From Oscillospiraceae bacterium (GTDB taxonomy: Bacteria > Bacillota > Clostridia > Oscillospirales > Oscillospiraceae), in assembly GCA_015067435.1 (NCBI GenBank), contig SVMM01000011.1:45126-109125 (forward strand): 64,000 nt of DNA, given 5' to 3'. The translations under genes were made by a program, and so were the position numbers. The notes below the pieces were generated by a model. It did not search any database and had not been told where the DNA came from. It saw only the letters and a program-made list of their open reading frames with translations. Shown in pieces: positions 48,745 through 55,381 of the stretch (position 1 is the first letter of the stretch; every line of letters begins with the position of its first letter).

Positions 48745-48769
48745 AACCCCGGACGCGTCCGGGGTTTTC
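48745..48769. terminator. Bidirectional terminator
   Basis: AAAACCCCGGACG pairs with CGTCCGGGGTTTT-like sequence between the convergent genes ending at 48730 and 48771. Confidence 0.85.
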
Positions 48770-48770
48770 T

Positions 48771-49310
48771 CTATGTGATAAGGAGTTTGGCGTAAAACGC
48801 CGTGTTGTTCTGCATGGCGACGGTCTGTGCCGCGGTAACGGCGTCCTCCAGCGTTTCGGGATGCTCCGCCTCATTGTACGCGAGCGCGGCAAGCGCACCT
48901 TCCACACAGAGATACGGCATCGCGCAGGGTAAAATGACCGTCATCTGCTTGGCGCTTTCATAGGCGGCACGGAAGAAGCGCCCCAGCTCTTTTCCGTGCA
49001 GTCCGTCGAGCCGTCCCCGTACAAAGCAGCCGCGCACCGTGATCGCGCGGAGCGCACGGATCTCCGGTGCGAGCGCGGAAAGCTCCGACACTCGGACACC
49101 GGCAAGCGATGCGTCGTCGAAGGCGTCCGGGATCAAGCGCAGCCCGACGCGCATCAGCTCGCCGTTTGCGCCCGGCGCGGCATTTTTGTTGTAGCGTCGC
49201 AGCTCGTCAAGGCTTTCCGCAAGCAGGTCGGGTTCGGCTGGAACATGATAATCCGGCACCAGCCGCGCGGTCGCGGAAAGCTGTTCGGGATTTGGTTGCT
49301 TGATCTGCAC
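48771..49310 (-). CDS. Unknown protein convergent with the hydroxylase operon
   Basis: 179 residues from GTG 49310, chosen because AAAAGGAGAC precedes it; the longer frame upstream is a remnant of another gene. Soluble, helical: SATARLVPDYHVPAEPDLLAESLDELRRYNKN, GLRLIPDAFDDASLAGVRVSELSALAPEIRALRAITVRGCFVRGRLDGLHGKELGRFFRAAYESAKQMTVILPCAMPYLCVEGALAALAYNE. I do not recognise the family. The location suggests an accessory protein of the hydroxylase locus, but this is inference. Confidence 0.6.
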   Translation of the reverse strand: MQIKQPNPEQLSATARLVPDYHVPAEPDLLAESLDELRRYNKNAAPGANGELMRVGLRLIPDAFDDASLAGVRVSELSALAPEIRALRAITVRGCFVRGRLDGLHGKELGRFFRAAYESAKQMTVILPCAMPYLCVEGALAALAYNEAEHPETLEDAVTAAQTVAMQNNTAFYAKLLIT

Positions 49311-49321
49311 GGGATGTCTCC

Positions 49322-49451
49322 TTTTCGTTCGTGATGCGCCGATTATATACCCTCTTCCGCCGCCGTGCAAGAGCAGTCTTGTTGCTTTGGTAAAGCCATT
49401 GATCTTCTTGCCCTTTACGAGGTACTCTCCCTCGTCATCCTTACGACCCAT
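49322..49451 (-). pseudogene. DJ-1/PfpI-like remnant
   Basis: About 40 codons in frame upstream of the gene at 48771: EGEYLVKGKKINGFTKA resembles the VKGKKvTGFTn segment of DJ-1/PfpI amidotransferase-like proteins. The rest is missing. It lies at the boundary between the hydroxylase locus and the integrase module. Confidence 0.4.
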
Positions 49452-49473
49452 TGTTTCTAACCTCGTGCAAAGC

Positions 49474-49510
49474 AGGCGTGGAGAAATAACTCTCCGCGCC
49501 TGCTTTTTCC
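49474..49510 (+). terminator. Terminator before the integrase module
   Basis: GCAGGCGTGGAG pairs with CTCCGCGCCTGC, followed by tttttcctctt. Close copy of the hairpin at 24302. Confidence 0.7.
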
Positions 49511-49636
49511 TCTTGTCGCTTTGGTAGAATCTGCGGTTCCGCGCATCTTTCGGTAGCTTTATGCCGCACTTTCGGATATTGTTTGCTTGCCAAAAAGCTC
49601 GGAAGTGCCGAGCGCAGAAGGAAAGGAGAATCCATC

Positions 49637-50812
49637 ATGGCAAGCATCCGAAAGCGCGGCAACAGCTACCTGCTGGTCGTATCGATGGGCTACGACCTCG
49701 CGGGGCGGCGCAGAACGCCGCGGCAGAAAACCGTCCGTCCTCCCGTGGGGCTGACACCCAAGCAGCGCGAAAAGTGGCTCGACGAGCAGGCGACGCTCTT
49801 CGAGCTGGAGTGCCGTGACGTTCCCGAAGCCGTCAGGCGCGACATGACGCTCGCGGCGTACACGGAGCTGTGGCTCCGCGACATCGCCCCCGGCAAGCTC
49901 GCAAAGTCCACGCTTGTGCGCGAGAAACAGGACATCGACCGCTTCCTGCCATACATGGGGCAATACAAGCTCAAGGAGCTCCGCCCCGAGCACTTCCGCA
50001 AGCTCTACGCCGAGCTGCGGAAAACGAAGAACCTCAACAACGGAAAGCCGCTCTCCGAAGCGACGGTAGAAGGTGTCCACGCGTGTCTGTGCGGCATCCT
50101 CTCCAACGCGATGGAGGGCGGCTTTCTCGACCACAACCCCGCGTGGCGGACGTACCGCTACAGCGGCACGCGCAAGCAGGTCCGCGTCGCGGACGAGGCG
50201 ACCACGCAGAAGATCATCGCCGCGCTCGAAAACGAGAGCCTCAAATATGAAACCTACTTCAAGCTCATCATCGCCACGGGAATGCGGCGCGGCGAGTGCT
50301 GCGGCCTCAAGTGGGGCGATATCGACTACGCCGAGCGCAGCATCCACATCTGCCGCAATGTGGTCAAACTGACCGGCGAGGACATCGTCATCAAGTCCCC
50401 GAAAACCAAGGCAGGTGACCGATACGTTTACTTCACGAAGGAGATGGAGTCCCTGCTCCGCGAGCATTACAAAAACTGCGTTTACGAAACCGAAACCTAC
50501 GACAAACGCAAGCTGACGGACGACGACTTCGTCTTCCGCCGCCGCGAGGCGGCGCTGCCCATGACGCCGACGACCTTCACCTATCGGTTCAAGCAGATCC
50601 TCAAAAAGAACGGCCTGCCGGAAAATCTGAACGTCCACAGCCTACGGCATACGACTGCGTCGCTGCTCATCGCCAAGGGCGCGGACGTGGCGACGGTGGC
50701 GGGGCTGCTCGGGCACTCACAGGTCTCGACCACGCTGGACATCTACACCCACTCGTTCGACAAAAATAAGAAAGCAGCGTCCGCGACGCTGCAAAAGGGC
50801 TTGGCAATATGA
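49637..50812 (+). CDS. Tyrosine recombinase/integrase, copy 2
   Basis: 391 residues from ATG 49637, with AAAGGAGA 9 bp upstream. Same domains as the integrase at 18516: IRKRGNSYLLVVSMGYDLAGRRRTPRQKTVRPP N-terminal strand domain, core-binding domain about 70-160, first Arg in TGMRRGECCGLKWGDID, HSLRHTTASLLIAKG and TLDIYTHSFDKN with the Tyr. It has an intact start region, unlike copy 1. It lies 2 kb from tRNA-Arg and the P arm at 52.6 kb and is the best candidate for the recombinase that made attL and attR of this island. Confidence 0.93.
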   Translation: MASIRKRGNSYLLVVSMGYDLAGRRRTPRQKTVRPPVGLTPKQREKWLDEQATLFELECRDVPEAVRRDMTLAAYTELWLRDIAPGKLAKSTLVREKQDIDRFLPYMGQYKLKELRPEHFRKLYAELRKTKNLNNGKPLSEATVEGVHACLCGILSNAMEGGFLDHNPAWRTYRYSGTRKQVRVADEATTQKIIAALENESLKYETYFKLIIATGMRRGECCGLKWGDIDYAERSIHICRNVVKLTGEDIVIKSPKTKAGDRYVYFTKEMESLLREHYKNCVYETETYDKRKLTDDDFVFRRREAALPMTPTTFTYRFKQILKKNGLPENLNVHSLRHTTASLLIAKGADVATVAGLLGHSQVSTTLDIYTHSFDKNKKAASATLQKGLAI

Positions 50813-50829
50813 GAAAGGAGAGTTGGCTC

Positions 50830-51627
50830 ATGAAAAACAGCAGAAGAAAAGAAGTGGCGCTGGTCGCGAGCGGCATCCTCCTCGGCGCGACGCTCGCCGC
50901 CCCGGTCGCGGGCGCGGCGCTCCCGGCGCAGCAGTCCAGCCAGAAGATCACGGTGGACGGCAAGAGCGTCCAGATTGAGGCATACAGCATCAACGGCAGC
51001 AACTACGCCAAAATCCGTGATATCGGCAAGGCGGCCGGCTTCAACGTCAGCTACGATGCGGCGTCCAGCACGGTGGTCATCAGCACCACGGAGCCATACG
51101 CCGAGGATACCCCAACGCCAAAAAGCAGCAAGGTCGTCACGCTGCCCGCAGACGGCAGCAAGTACGTCCCGCACGTCGGCGACCTGATTCCCTGCGGCGA
51201 CGGGACGGAGTATGAGATCAAGGACGTCGCGCGGTGGAAGAACACCCCGCTTCCGGTGCCGGGGTGCGATTGGGAGGCCTTCCCGACGCTGACGCTCCCC
51301 GAACCCATCGTCAAACACTACTGCGATCAGTACGGCGACGACCTGTTCGTACGGAACGTCTATGAGGTCAGGCGGATGGTGTACACGCTCTACAACGCGC
51401 TCGGCGACGAACCGGACGCTTGGCGCGACGGCAAGCCTCTGTTCAAGATCAGCACCGAGATACCCACCGAATACGAGCCATACACCGAACGGTTCTGGCC
51501 GTGGCGAGCCTCGGAAATCACGGACACGGTTCACGCCTGCCCCAACGTCCGATACTACGTCGACGCATACGATTACTACCACAACAACGTCTACATGTAC
51601 ACCCGCTACTGCTTCATGTCGATCTGA
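50830..51627 (+). CDS. Secreted stalk-domain protein linked to the integrase, copy 2
   Basis: 265 residues from ATG 50830. Signal peptide (EVALVASGILLGATLAAPVAG), stalk domain (KITVDGKSVQIEAYSINGSNYAKIRDIGKAAGFNVSYD), and the same aromatic C-terminal domain as copy 1: FPTLTLPEPIVKHY, NVYEVRRMVYTLYNALGDEPDAWRDGKPL, FWPWRASEI, YYVDAYDYYHNNVYMYTRYCFM. The linker differs most between copies (CNVFAEGPLPP-type against KNTPLPVP), while both end domains are kept, which suggests selection. It is coupled to the integrase gene by a 17-bp gap with GAAAGGAGA. Confidence 0.78.
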   Translation: MKNSRRKEVALVASGILLGATLAAPVAGAALPAQQSSQKITVDGKSVQIEAYSINGSNYAKIRDIGKAAGFNVSYDAASSTVVISTTEPYAEDTPTPKSSKVVTLPADGSKYVPHVGDLIPCGDGTEYEIKDVARWKNTPLPVPGCDWEAFPTLTLPEPIVKHYCDQYGDDLFVRNVYEVRRMVYTLYNALGDEPDAWRDGKPLFKISTEIPTEYEPYTERFWPWRASEITDTVHACPNVRYYVDAYDYYHNNVYMYTRYCFMSI

Positions 51628-51634
51628 CAGCGGC

Positions 51635-51669
51635 GCGGAACGGGCGGCGGCAGCGCCGCCCTGTTCCGC
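51635..51669 (+). terminator. Terminator of the integrase-stalk module
   Basis: GCGGAACGGGCGGCG pairs with CGCCGCCCTGTTCCGC around gcag, followed by ttgtc. Confidence 0.7.
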
Positions 51670-51696
51670 TTGTCGAAACCCGTCGAGCGATTATCC

Positions 51697-51725
51697 TTGC
51701 AAACCGTGTCGGGAAATGTTAATAT
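51697..51725 (+). promoter_or_regulatory. Promoter of the candidate ncRNA
   Basis: TTGCAA (51697-51702), 17-bp spacer, TAATAT (51720-51725). The expected start, about 51732, is the first base of the hairpin. Confidence 0.65.
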
Positions 51726-51731
51726 GAGCAT

Positions 51732-51869
51732 GCCAAGCAAGTTCATATTGTTTAAGCACGTGAGGTGTGCGTTTCTGCCCCATAATAATGTGGCAAAAAC
51801 GCATGCTCTCGTTCATCACACCTCGCGTGCGTTTGAACTTGCTTGGCGGCAGAGAGCCTCTGCGTTTTT
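51732..51869 (+). ncRNA. Candidate 138-nt hairpin ncRNA or leader
   Basis: Three stacked stems: GCCAAGCAAGTTCA (51732-51745) with TGAACTTGCTTGGC (51834-51847), perfect; GCACGTGAGGTGTG (51756-51769) with CACACCTCGCGTGC (51817-51830), one mismatch; GCGTTTCTGCC (51769-51779) with GGCAAAAACGC (51792-51802), one mismatch. GCAGAG-AGC-CTCTGC-GTTTTT (51849-51869) closes it as an intrinsic terminator, and a second GTGGCG/CGCCAC hairpin with T6 follows. No matching RNA family is known to me. It could instead be a MITE-like hairpin. Confidence 0.6.
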
Positions 51870-51918
51870 CGGTGGCGTGGCTCTGCTGCGCCACTTTTTT
51901 ATTGTGGGGGAATGCCCT

Positions 51919-52116
51919 ATGCCAGACTTTGAATACCTTTACCACACGATGGTACATGCCGCGGAGGATGCCATCGACGCAATGGAGGGCGGCAACGTGT
52001 GGGACGCAAAGCGCATCCTCATCGACGCGGAGCGGCGCGCTGAGACGCGGTACATCGATGAAAGCGCCACAGACGAGGAATTTGATTACCCTGCGCAGCT
52101 TGTCGTGGTCAAATAG
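51919..52116 (+). CDS. Small conserved protein of mobile elements
   Basis: 65 residues: PDFEYLYHTMVHAAEDAIDAMEGGNVWDAKRILIDAERRAETRYIDES, a two-helix acidic protein of a kind I have seen in Firmicutes phages and integrative elements. Start after GTGGGGGA. It follows the ncRNA terminators, so its transcript may depend on read-through. Function unknown. Confidence 0.65.
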   Translation: MPDFEYLYHTMVHAAEDAIDAMEGGNVWDAKRILIDAERRAETRYIDESATDEEFDYPAQLVVVK

Positions 52117-52135
52117 CGATACGCCCTTTGAGATA

Positions 52136-52163
52136 CGGAGCGGGAGGAAATCCTCCTGCTCCG
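52136..52163 (+). terminator. Terminator of the small protein gene
   Basis: CGGAGCGGGAGGA pairs with TCCTCCTGCTCCG, followed by ttttcccgttt. Confidence 0.8.
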
Positions 52164-52250
52164 TTTTCCCGTTTACAGCCGTTTTCATGCTTCAATCGAG
52201 CCGTACCCCGATTCCGCGCATCAAAACCGCTGTGTTGCCCAAATCGTTTT

Positions 52251-52466
52251 TCAGGTGAGGAATCTGCCGTACTTTCTGATTTTTCCCAACCGATAGACCG
52301 TGAAAAGCTTGCGTTTTCCGTCGCTTTTTGCCAATCGTTTCCCTCCGGCTTTTTCAGCACCGCCCCAGGCGGCGCGATACTGCCGTTCGATGTGTGTCAG
52401 CGCACGGAAAAGCGAGATCAGCACAAAGCTCGTGCCGATCGTGACGATGGCTTCGATGGCTCCCAT
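52251..52466 (-). CDS. Small membrane protein, unknown
   Basis: 71 residues from ATG 52466, after GGAGG; the frame is open upstream. One hydrophobic helix (AIEAIVTIGTSFVLISLFRAL) followed by a very basic tail (KAGGKRLAKSDGKRKLFTVYRLGKIRKYGRF). No family recognised. It is the last gene before tRNA-Arg copy 2. Confidence 0.5.
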   Translation of the reverse strand: MGAIEAIVTIGTSFVLISLFRALTHIERQYRAAWGGAEKAGGKRLAKSDGKRKLFTVYRLGKIRKYGRFLT

Positions 52467-52573
52467 GCGCCGCGCCTCCTTCCGCGCTCCGTCCTCCTGC
52501 GCTATGTCCTCTGATATGGCTGCAGTGGTCAACGGTGGTCAAAGTTCAGCAATCAACTTCTCAATATTATTGC

Positions 52574-52609
52574 AAAAACCATCCGAAATATGGAATTTCG
52601 GATGGTTTT
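52574..52609 (-). terminator. Terminator of tRNA-Arg(CCG) copy 2
   Basis: AAAAACCATCCGAAAT pairs with ATTTCGGATGGTTTTT directly at the CCA end; T-rich sequence follows on the minus strand. CAGTGGTCA and CGGTGGTCA (52523, 52534; 11 bp apart) lie beyond. Confidence 0.8.
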
Positions 52610-52686
52610 TGGTACGCCCGATGCGATTCGAACGCACGACCTTCAGAGTCGGAGTCTGACACTCTATCCAGCTGAGCTACGGGCGC
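52610..52686 (-). tRNA. tRNA-Arg(CCG), element-borne copy 2
   Basis: 77 nt with encoded CCA. Acceptor GCGCCCG/CGGGCGT (G1-U72), D arm GCTC..GAGT, anticodon arm TCAGA-CTCCGAC-TCTGA with anticodon CCG, T arm GTGCG-TTCGAAT-CGCAT. It is the nearest relative of the split gene but differs at acceptor pair 6-67 and stem pair 27-43. It stands between its terminator and the P arm at the right end of the island. Confidence 0.93.
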
Positions 52687-52731
52687 GTATATGATCGGCG
52701 GCCGCCTCGCGGCGGGGCTGATTTTTGAAAA

Positions 52732-52878
52732 TAGTGGTCAAATAGTAGTCAACGGCGGGCGTTTCCGCCCTCTGCAAATCCCGCCAGCCCAGGCGCCATG
52801 CGGCGTTGCAGCAATGCCTCTACTGTAAAGGTCTGAAACGTCGGAGTCTGGTACTCTATCCAGCTGAGCTACAGGCGC
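52732..52878. other. attR: P arm joined to the tRNA 5' half
   Basis: TAGTGGTCA (52732) and TAGTAGTCA (52743), 11 bp apart, then about 90 bp close to the P arm at 24654-24761, and the core GTCGGAGT (52840-52847) continuing into tRNA sequence rather than into a P' arm. This is the right junction of the island. Confidence 0.8.
52840..52878 (-). pseudogene. 5' half of the split tRNA-Arg(CCG)
   Basis: The minus strand reads acceptor GCGCCTG, TA, D arm GCTC-AGCTGGATA-GAGT, A26, anticodon strand CCAGA and ACTCCGAC, then island sequence. GCGCCTG pairs with CAGGCGT, and CCAGA with TCTGG, of the 3' half at 959-1004. A -10-like TAATAT lies 8 nt before the 5' end (52887-52892 region). Confidence 0.88.
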
Positions 52879-52950
52879 GTATGGGAATATTAACTTTTGT
52901 CGAACCAAGGACCTTGAGATTTTTTTGAAAAGTTCTACGCTATCGCGTGA

Positions 52951-53102
52951 GAGTCGGAGTTATCAGACACCCCCCAAAACACTGGTTTTATGCGGTTTTT
53001 ACGGTGCGTTGCGCCGTATCCAAAACCCTTTGAAAACGGCGCGAACCCTCTTGTTGCAAGGGCTCGCGCCTTTTTTGCGAAATAGTAGTCAGGCAGTAGT
53101 CA
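52951..53102. other. Core plus P' arm, left end of a further element
   Basis: GAGTCGGAGT followed by tatcagac and the roughly 140-bp P' arm with TAGTAGTCA (53083) and CAGTAGTCA (53094). Its left flank is not tRNA sequence. It lies 73 bp beyond the split tRNA 5' half and marks another insertion. Confidence 0.75.
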
Positions 53103-53142
53103 GAGTGTACGGCTATTGATCCATCTTTTAGGTCCGACTGGA

Positions 53143-53180
53143 TATTACCGGCGAGATACTTTTGGCGGAGCGGCTCTTTT
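53143..53180 (-). pseudogene. Possible remnant of a second RdRP-like gene
   Basis: The minus frame KEPLRQKYLAGNIQSD resembles EEPLRRKYLGHLTDV at residues 554-568 of the polymerase-like protein. The DNA gagatactttt-ggcggagcgg-ctctttt differs from 33298-33325 at about 5 of 28 bases. It is next to a P' arm, as in the intact element. The match is short. The rest of 53103-53299 holds only a GC-rich hairpin (about 53200-53228). Confidence 0.4.
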
Positions 53181-53299
53181 CCTTTGTTCTTCTTCAATAT
53201 TTTGAGCGCCGCCCCCTGTGGGCGACGCTCTTTGTTTGCGGTTCAATTCTGTTCTGTTATCTTTCTGACTTTGCGCTGATGGGATTGTCGTTTTTCACC

Positions 53300-53551
53300 C
53301 TAGCTGTCCAGCCGTTCGACCTGAAACTTCACACATTCCCCGCAGTCGGGACACTGCACAGGCGTCGGCTTGACGCTACCGCCGCGGCGCGCGGCGTAAG
53401 CGAAGGGGTAGATTGCGCTCAGCGCCACCATGCAAAGCGCCGCGCTCTTCTCCTTGTCGATGAACGCACCGTCGAAGTAGATCTCGTCGCCTGCATGATA
53501 GCGCGGACAGCCGCTTTCCAGCACCCTCACTCTGACCTTGTGATCCTCCAT
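53300..53551 (-). CDS. TIGR04076-family protein
   Basis: 83 residues from ATG 53551. VRVRVLESGCPRYHAGDEIYFDGAFIDKEKSAALCMVALSAIYPFAYAARRGG and CPDCGECVKFQVERL match the TIGR04076 family: G(x)C..HxxGD with an acidic strand, then late CPDC. Possibly metal-binding. It is the last gene of the pyroglutamate operon, 7 bp after the DUF1445 gene. The function is unknown. Confidence 0.8.
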   Translation of the reverse strand: MEDHKVRVRVLESGCPRYHAGDEIYFDGAFIDKEKSAALCMVALSAIYPFAYAARRGGSVKPTPVQCPDCGECVKFQVERLDS

Positions 53552-53558
53552 GCTTCGT

Positions 53559-54386
53559 TCATCTTCCTTTCTTCTGCGCTTCGAGATAGTCGTTGAGCTC
53601 CGCATTGAGAATGTCCGTGATGAACATATGCCCCGGCGCATGCGTGATGACGATGGGCGGCTTGGCGTTCTCCACCGCCGCCTGCGGCGTCACGCCGCAA
53701 GGCCAGAACACCGGGATCTCGCCGGGATAGATGTCCACCGCCTCGCCGTAGTCTGGCTTCATCACGTCCCGGATGCCAATTGCCTCCGCGGGGCCCATGT
53801 GCACGGGCGCGCCGTGGACGTTCGGCATTTTGGACGTGATCTCATAGGCGCGCTTTGCCTTCTCCGGCGTCATGGGACGCATGGAGCAGACCATCGGTCC
53901 CTTGAACGGGCCGCAGGGCACCGTCTGGAACAAGTCGACCTTATACATCGGAACGTTGCGCCCCTGCGTGATGTGACGCACCTCGATGCCCTCGCGCAGC
54001 AGCGCCTCCTCAAAGGAGAACGAGCAGCCGATCAGAAAGCCCACATATCCGTCCTTCCAGTAATCGGCGGCGTCGGTCAGCTCTTTGGTAAACACGCCGT
54101 TTTCGTACACGCGGTAACGCGGGATGTCTGTGCAGATGTTTGCGCCCTCGCCCATGGCGTGCGTGATCGGCTCGCCTCTGACGATCTCAAGGATCGGGCA
54201 GGGGAACGGGTTGCGTTTGGCGTACTCCTCAAAATCCGCAGCGTAGTCCGGCGGCAGGATAACAAGGTTCGCCTGCGCATAACCCGCACACATGCCAGCG
54301 GTGGGAAAATCGATCCTGCCCTCACGGATCAGCGCGCGAACCTCGCTGGGATTTTTATTGATATACGGGGTGATGTCGAATGCCAT
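53559..54386 (-). CDS. DUF1445 putative hydro-lyase (YcsI-like)
   Basis: 275 residues from ATG 54386 after GAGGAGG. EVRALIREGRIDFPTAGMCAGYAQANLVILP is the family's N-terminus; FLIGCSFSFEEALLREGIEVRHI, GPMVCSMRPMTPEKAKRAYEIT and FWPCGVTPQAAVENAKPPIVITHAPGHMFITDI are its conserved blocks. The family includes mitochondrial D-glutamate cyclase, which forms 5-oxoproline from D-glutamate; this fits the adjacent pxp genes. B. subtilis ycsI has the same neighbourhood. Confidence 0.88.
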   Translation of the reverse strand: MAFDITPYINKNPSEVRALIREGRIDFPTAGMCAGYAQANLVILPPDYAADFEEYAKRNPFPCPILEIVRGEPITHAMGEGANICTDIPRYRVYENGVFTKELTDAADYWKDGYVGFLIGCSFSFEEALLREGIEVRHITQGRNVPMYKVDLFQTVPCGPFKGPMVCSMRPMTPEKAKRAYEITSKMPNVHGAPVHMGPAEAIGIRDVMKPDYGEAVDIYPGEIPVFWPCGVTPQAAVENAKPPIVITHAPGHMFITDILNAELNDYLEAQKKGR

Positions 54387-54397
54387 GCTGCCTCCTC

Positions 54398-55381
54398 TCA
54401 CTTTTTCAGCTGTTTGGGTTTACGCTCCTTCACATACGCGCTGCCGGCCATCGTCCGCAGCGCTGCCAACGCGGCGCGCTCCGTTAGCAGCGCATCCTGC
54501 GCTGCCTCAATGGTGGTTTTGACAAAGCGCACCTTGTCGCCGGCCTTGAGCTGACCGATGATGCGGAAATCCGCCGTGATGACGTTGGCGATCTTCGTGT
54601 AGCCGCCCGTGGTCTGGCGGTCGGCAAGCATGATGATCGGCTTACCGGCTGTCGGCACTTGAATCGCGCCGAAGGCAATGCCGTCGGAGATAATATCGCC
54701 GCCGTCCTTGTGCTCAATAACGGGGCCCTCCATGCGGCAGCCCATTCGGTCAAACTCGTTTGTGACCGTATAGGTTTCGCCGAGGAACGTGTCAATGCCC
54801 GCCTGCGTGAACATATCGTCCTGCGGGCCCATCACGACGCGGACGGCGTACTCCGTGCGCGCCGTAACCTCCGGCGCGATGCGCCGCTGCACCAGATTGA
54901 GGATCTCCGCTGTGGGCTTTCGGAAACCGATCACGTCGCCTTTTTCGAGCTTTCTGCCTTCCAGTCCGCCGATCCTCGCCTTCATGTAGGTCGATCGGCT
55001 GCCCATCACGAGCGGCACGTCCAGTCCCCCCGCGAACGCGATAAACGCGCGGCAGCCCGTCCGCAGCCCTGTGAACCGAAGCGTCTGCCCCTCCTGTACG
55101 GAAAACGCCGCATAGGTCGCCACCGGCTGATGATCCAGTGTGGGGCCGAGGTCGCCGCCCGTAATGGCGATGACGTTCGCCTTGTCAAAGCGAAGCTGCG
55201 GCCCCATCATCGTGCACTCCAGCACCGCCTCGTTTTCGTCGTTCCCGACAAGGATGTTCGCAATGCGCATCGCCCGCGGGTCCATGACGCCGGAGACCGA
55301 GACGCCGAACTGCTGATAGCCTGTGCGTCCCGCGTCCTGCACCGTCGTCAGCAGGCCCGGGTTTAAAACCGTTACGCTCAT
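54398..55381 (-). CDS. pxpC: 5-oxoprolinase subunit C (KipA-like)
   Basis: 327 residues. Carboxyltransferase domain AHS2: MSVTVLNPGLLTTVQDAGRTGYQQFGVSVSGVMDPRAMRIANILVGN, IAITGGDLGP, GCRAFIAFAGGLDVPLVMGSRSTYMKARIGG, GRPIIMLADRQTTGGYTKIANVI-like segment near residue 250. With PxpA and PxpB it cleaves ATP-dependently the ring of 5-oxoproline (pyroglutamate) to glutamate. It overlaps pxpB by 4 bp. Confidence 0.92.
   Translation of the reverse strand: MSVTVLNPGLLTTVQDAGRTGYQQFGVSVSGVMDPRAMRIANILVGNDENEAVLECTMMGPQLRFDKANVIAITGGDLGPTLDHQPVATYAAFSVQEGQTLRFTGLRTGCRAFIAFAGGLDVPLVMGSRSTYMKARIGGLEGRKLEKGDVIGFRKPTAEILNLVQRRIAPEVTARTEYAVRVVMGPQDDMFTQAGIDTFLGETYTVTNEFDRMGCRMEGPVIEHKDGGDIISDGIAFGAIQVPTAGKPIIMLADRQTTGGYTKIANVITADFRIIGQLKAGDKVRFVKTTIEAAQDALLTERAALAALRTMAGSAYVKERKPKQLKK

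Noticed and set aside
46139..48907. 922-codon open frame opposite the fused hydroxylase
   Set aside because: Antisense shadow with His/Ala/Arg-rich repeats; the plus-strand frame has all cluster and cofactor motifs.
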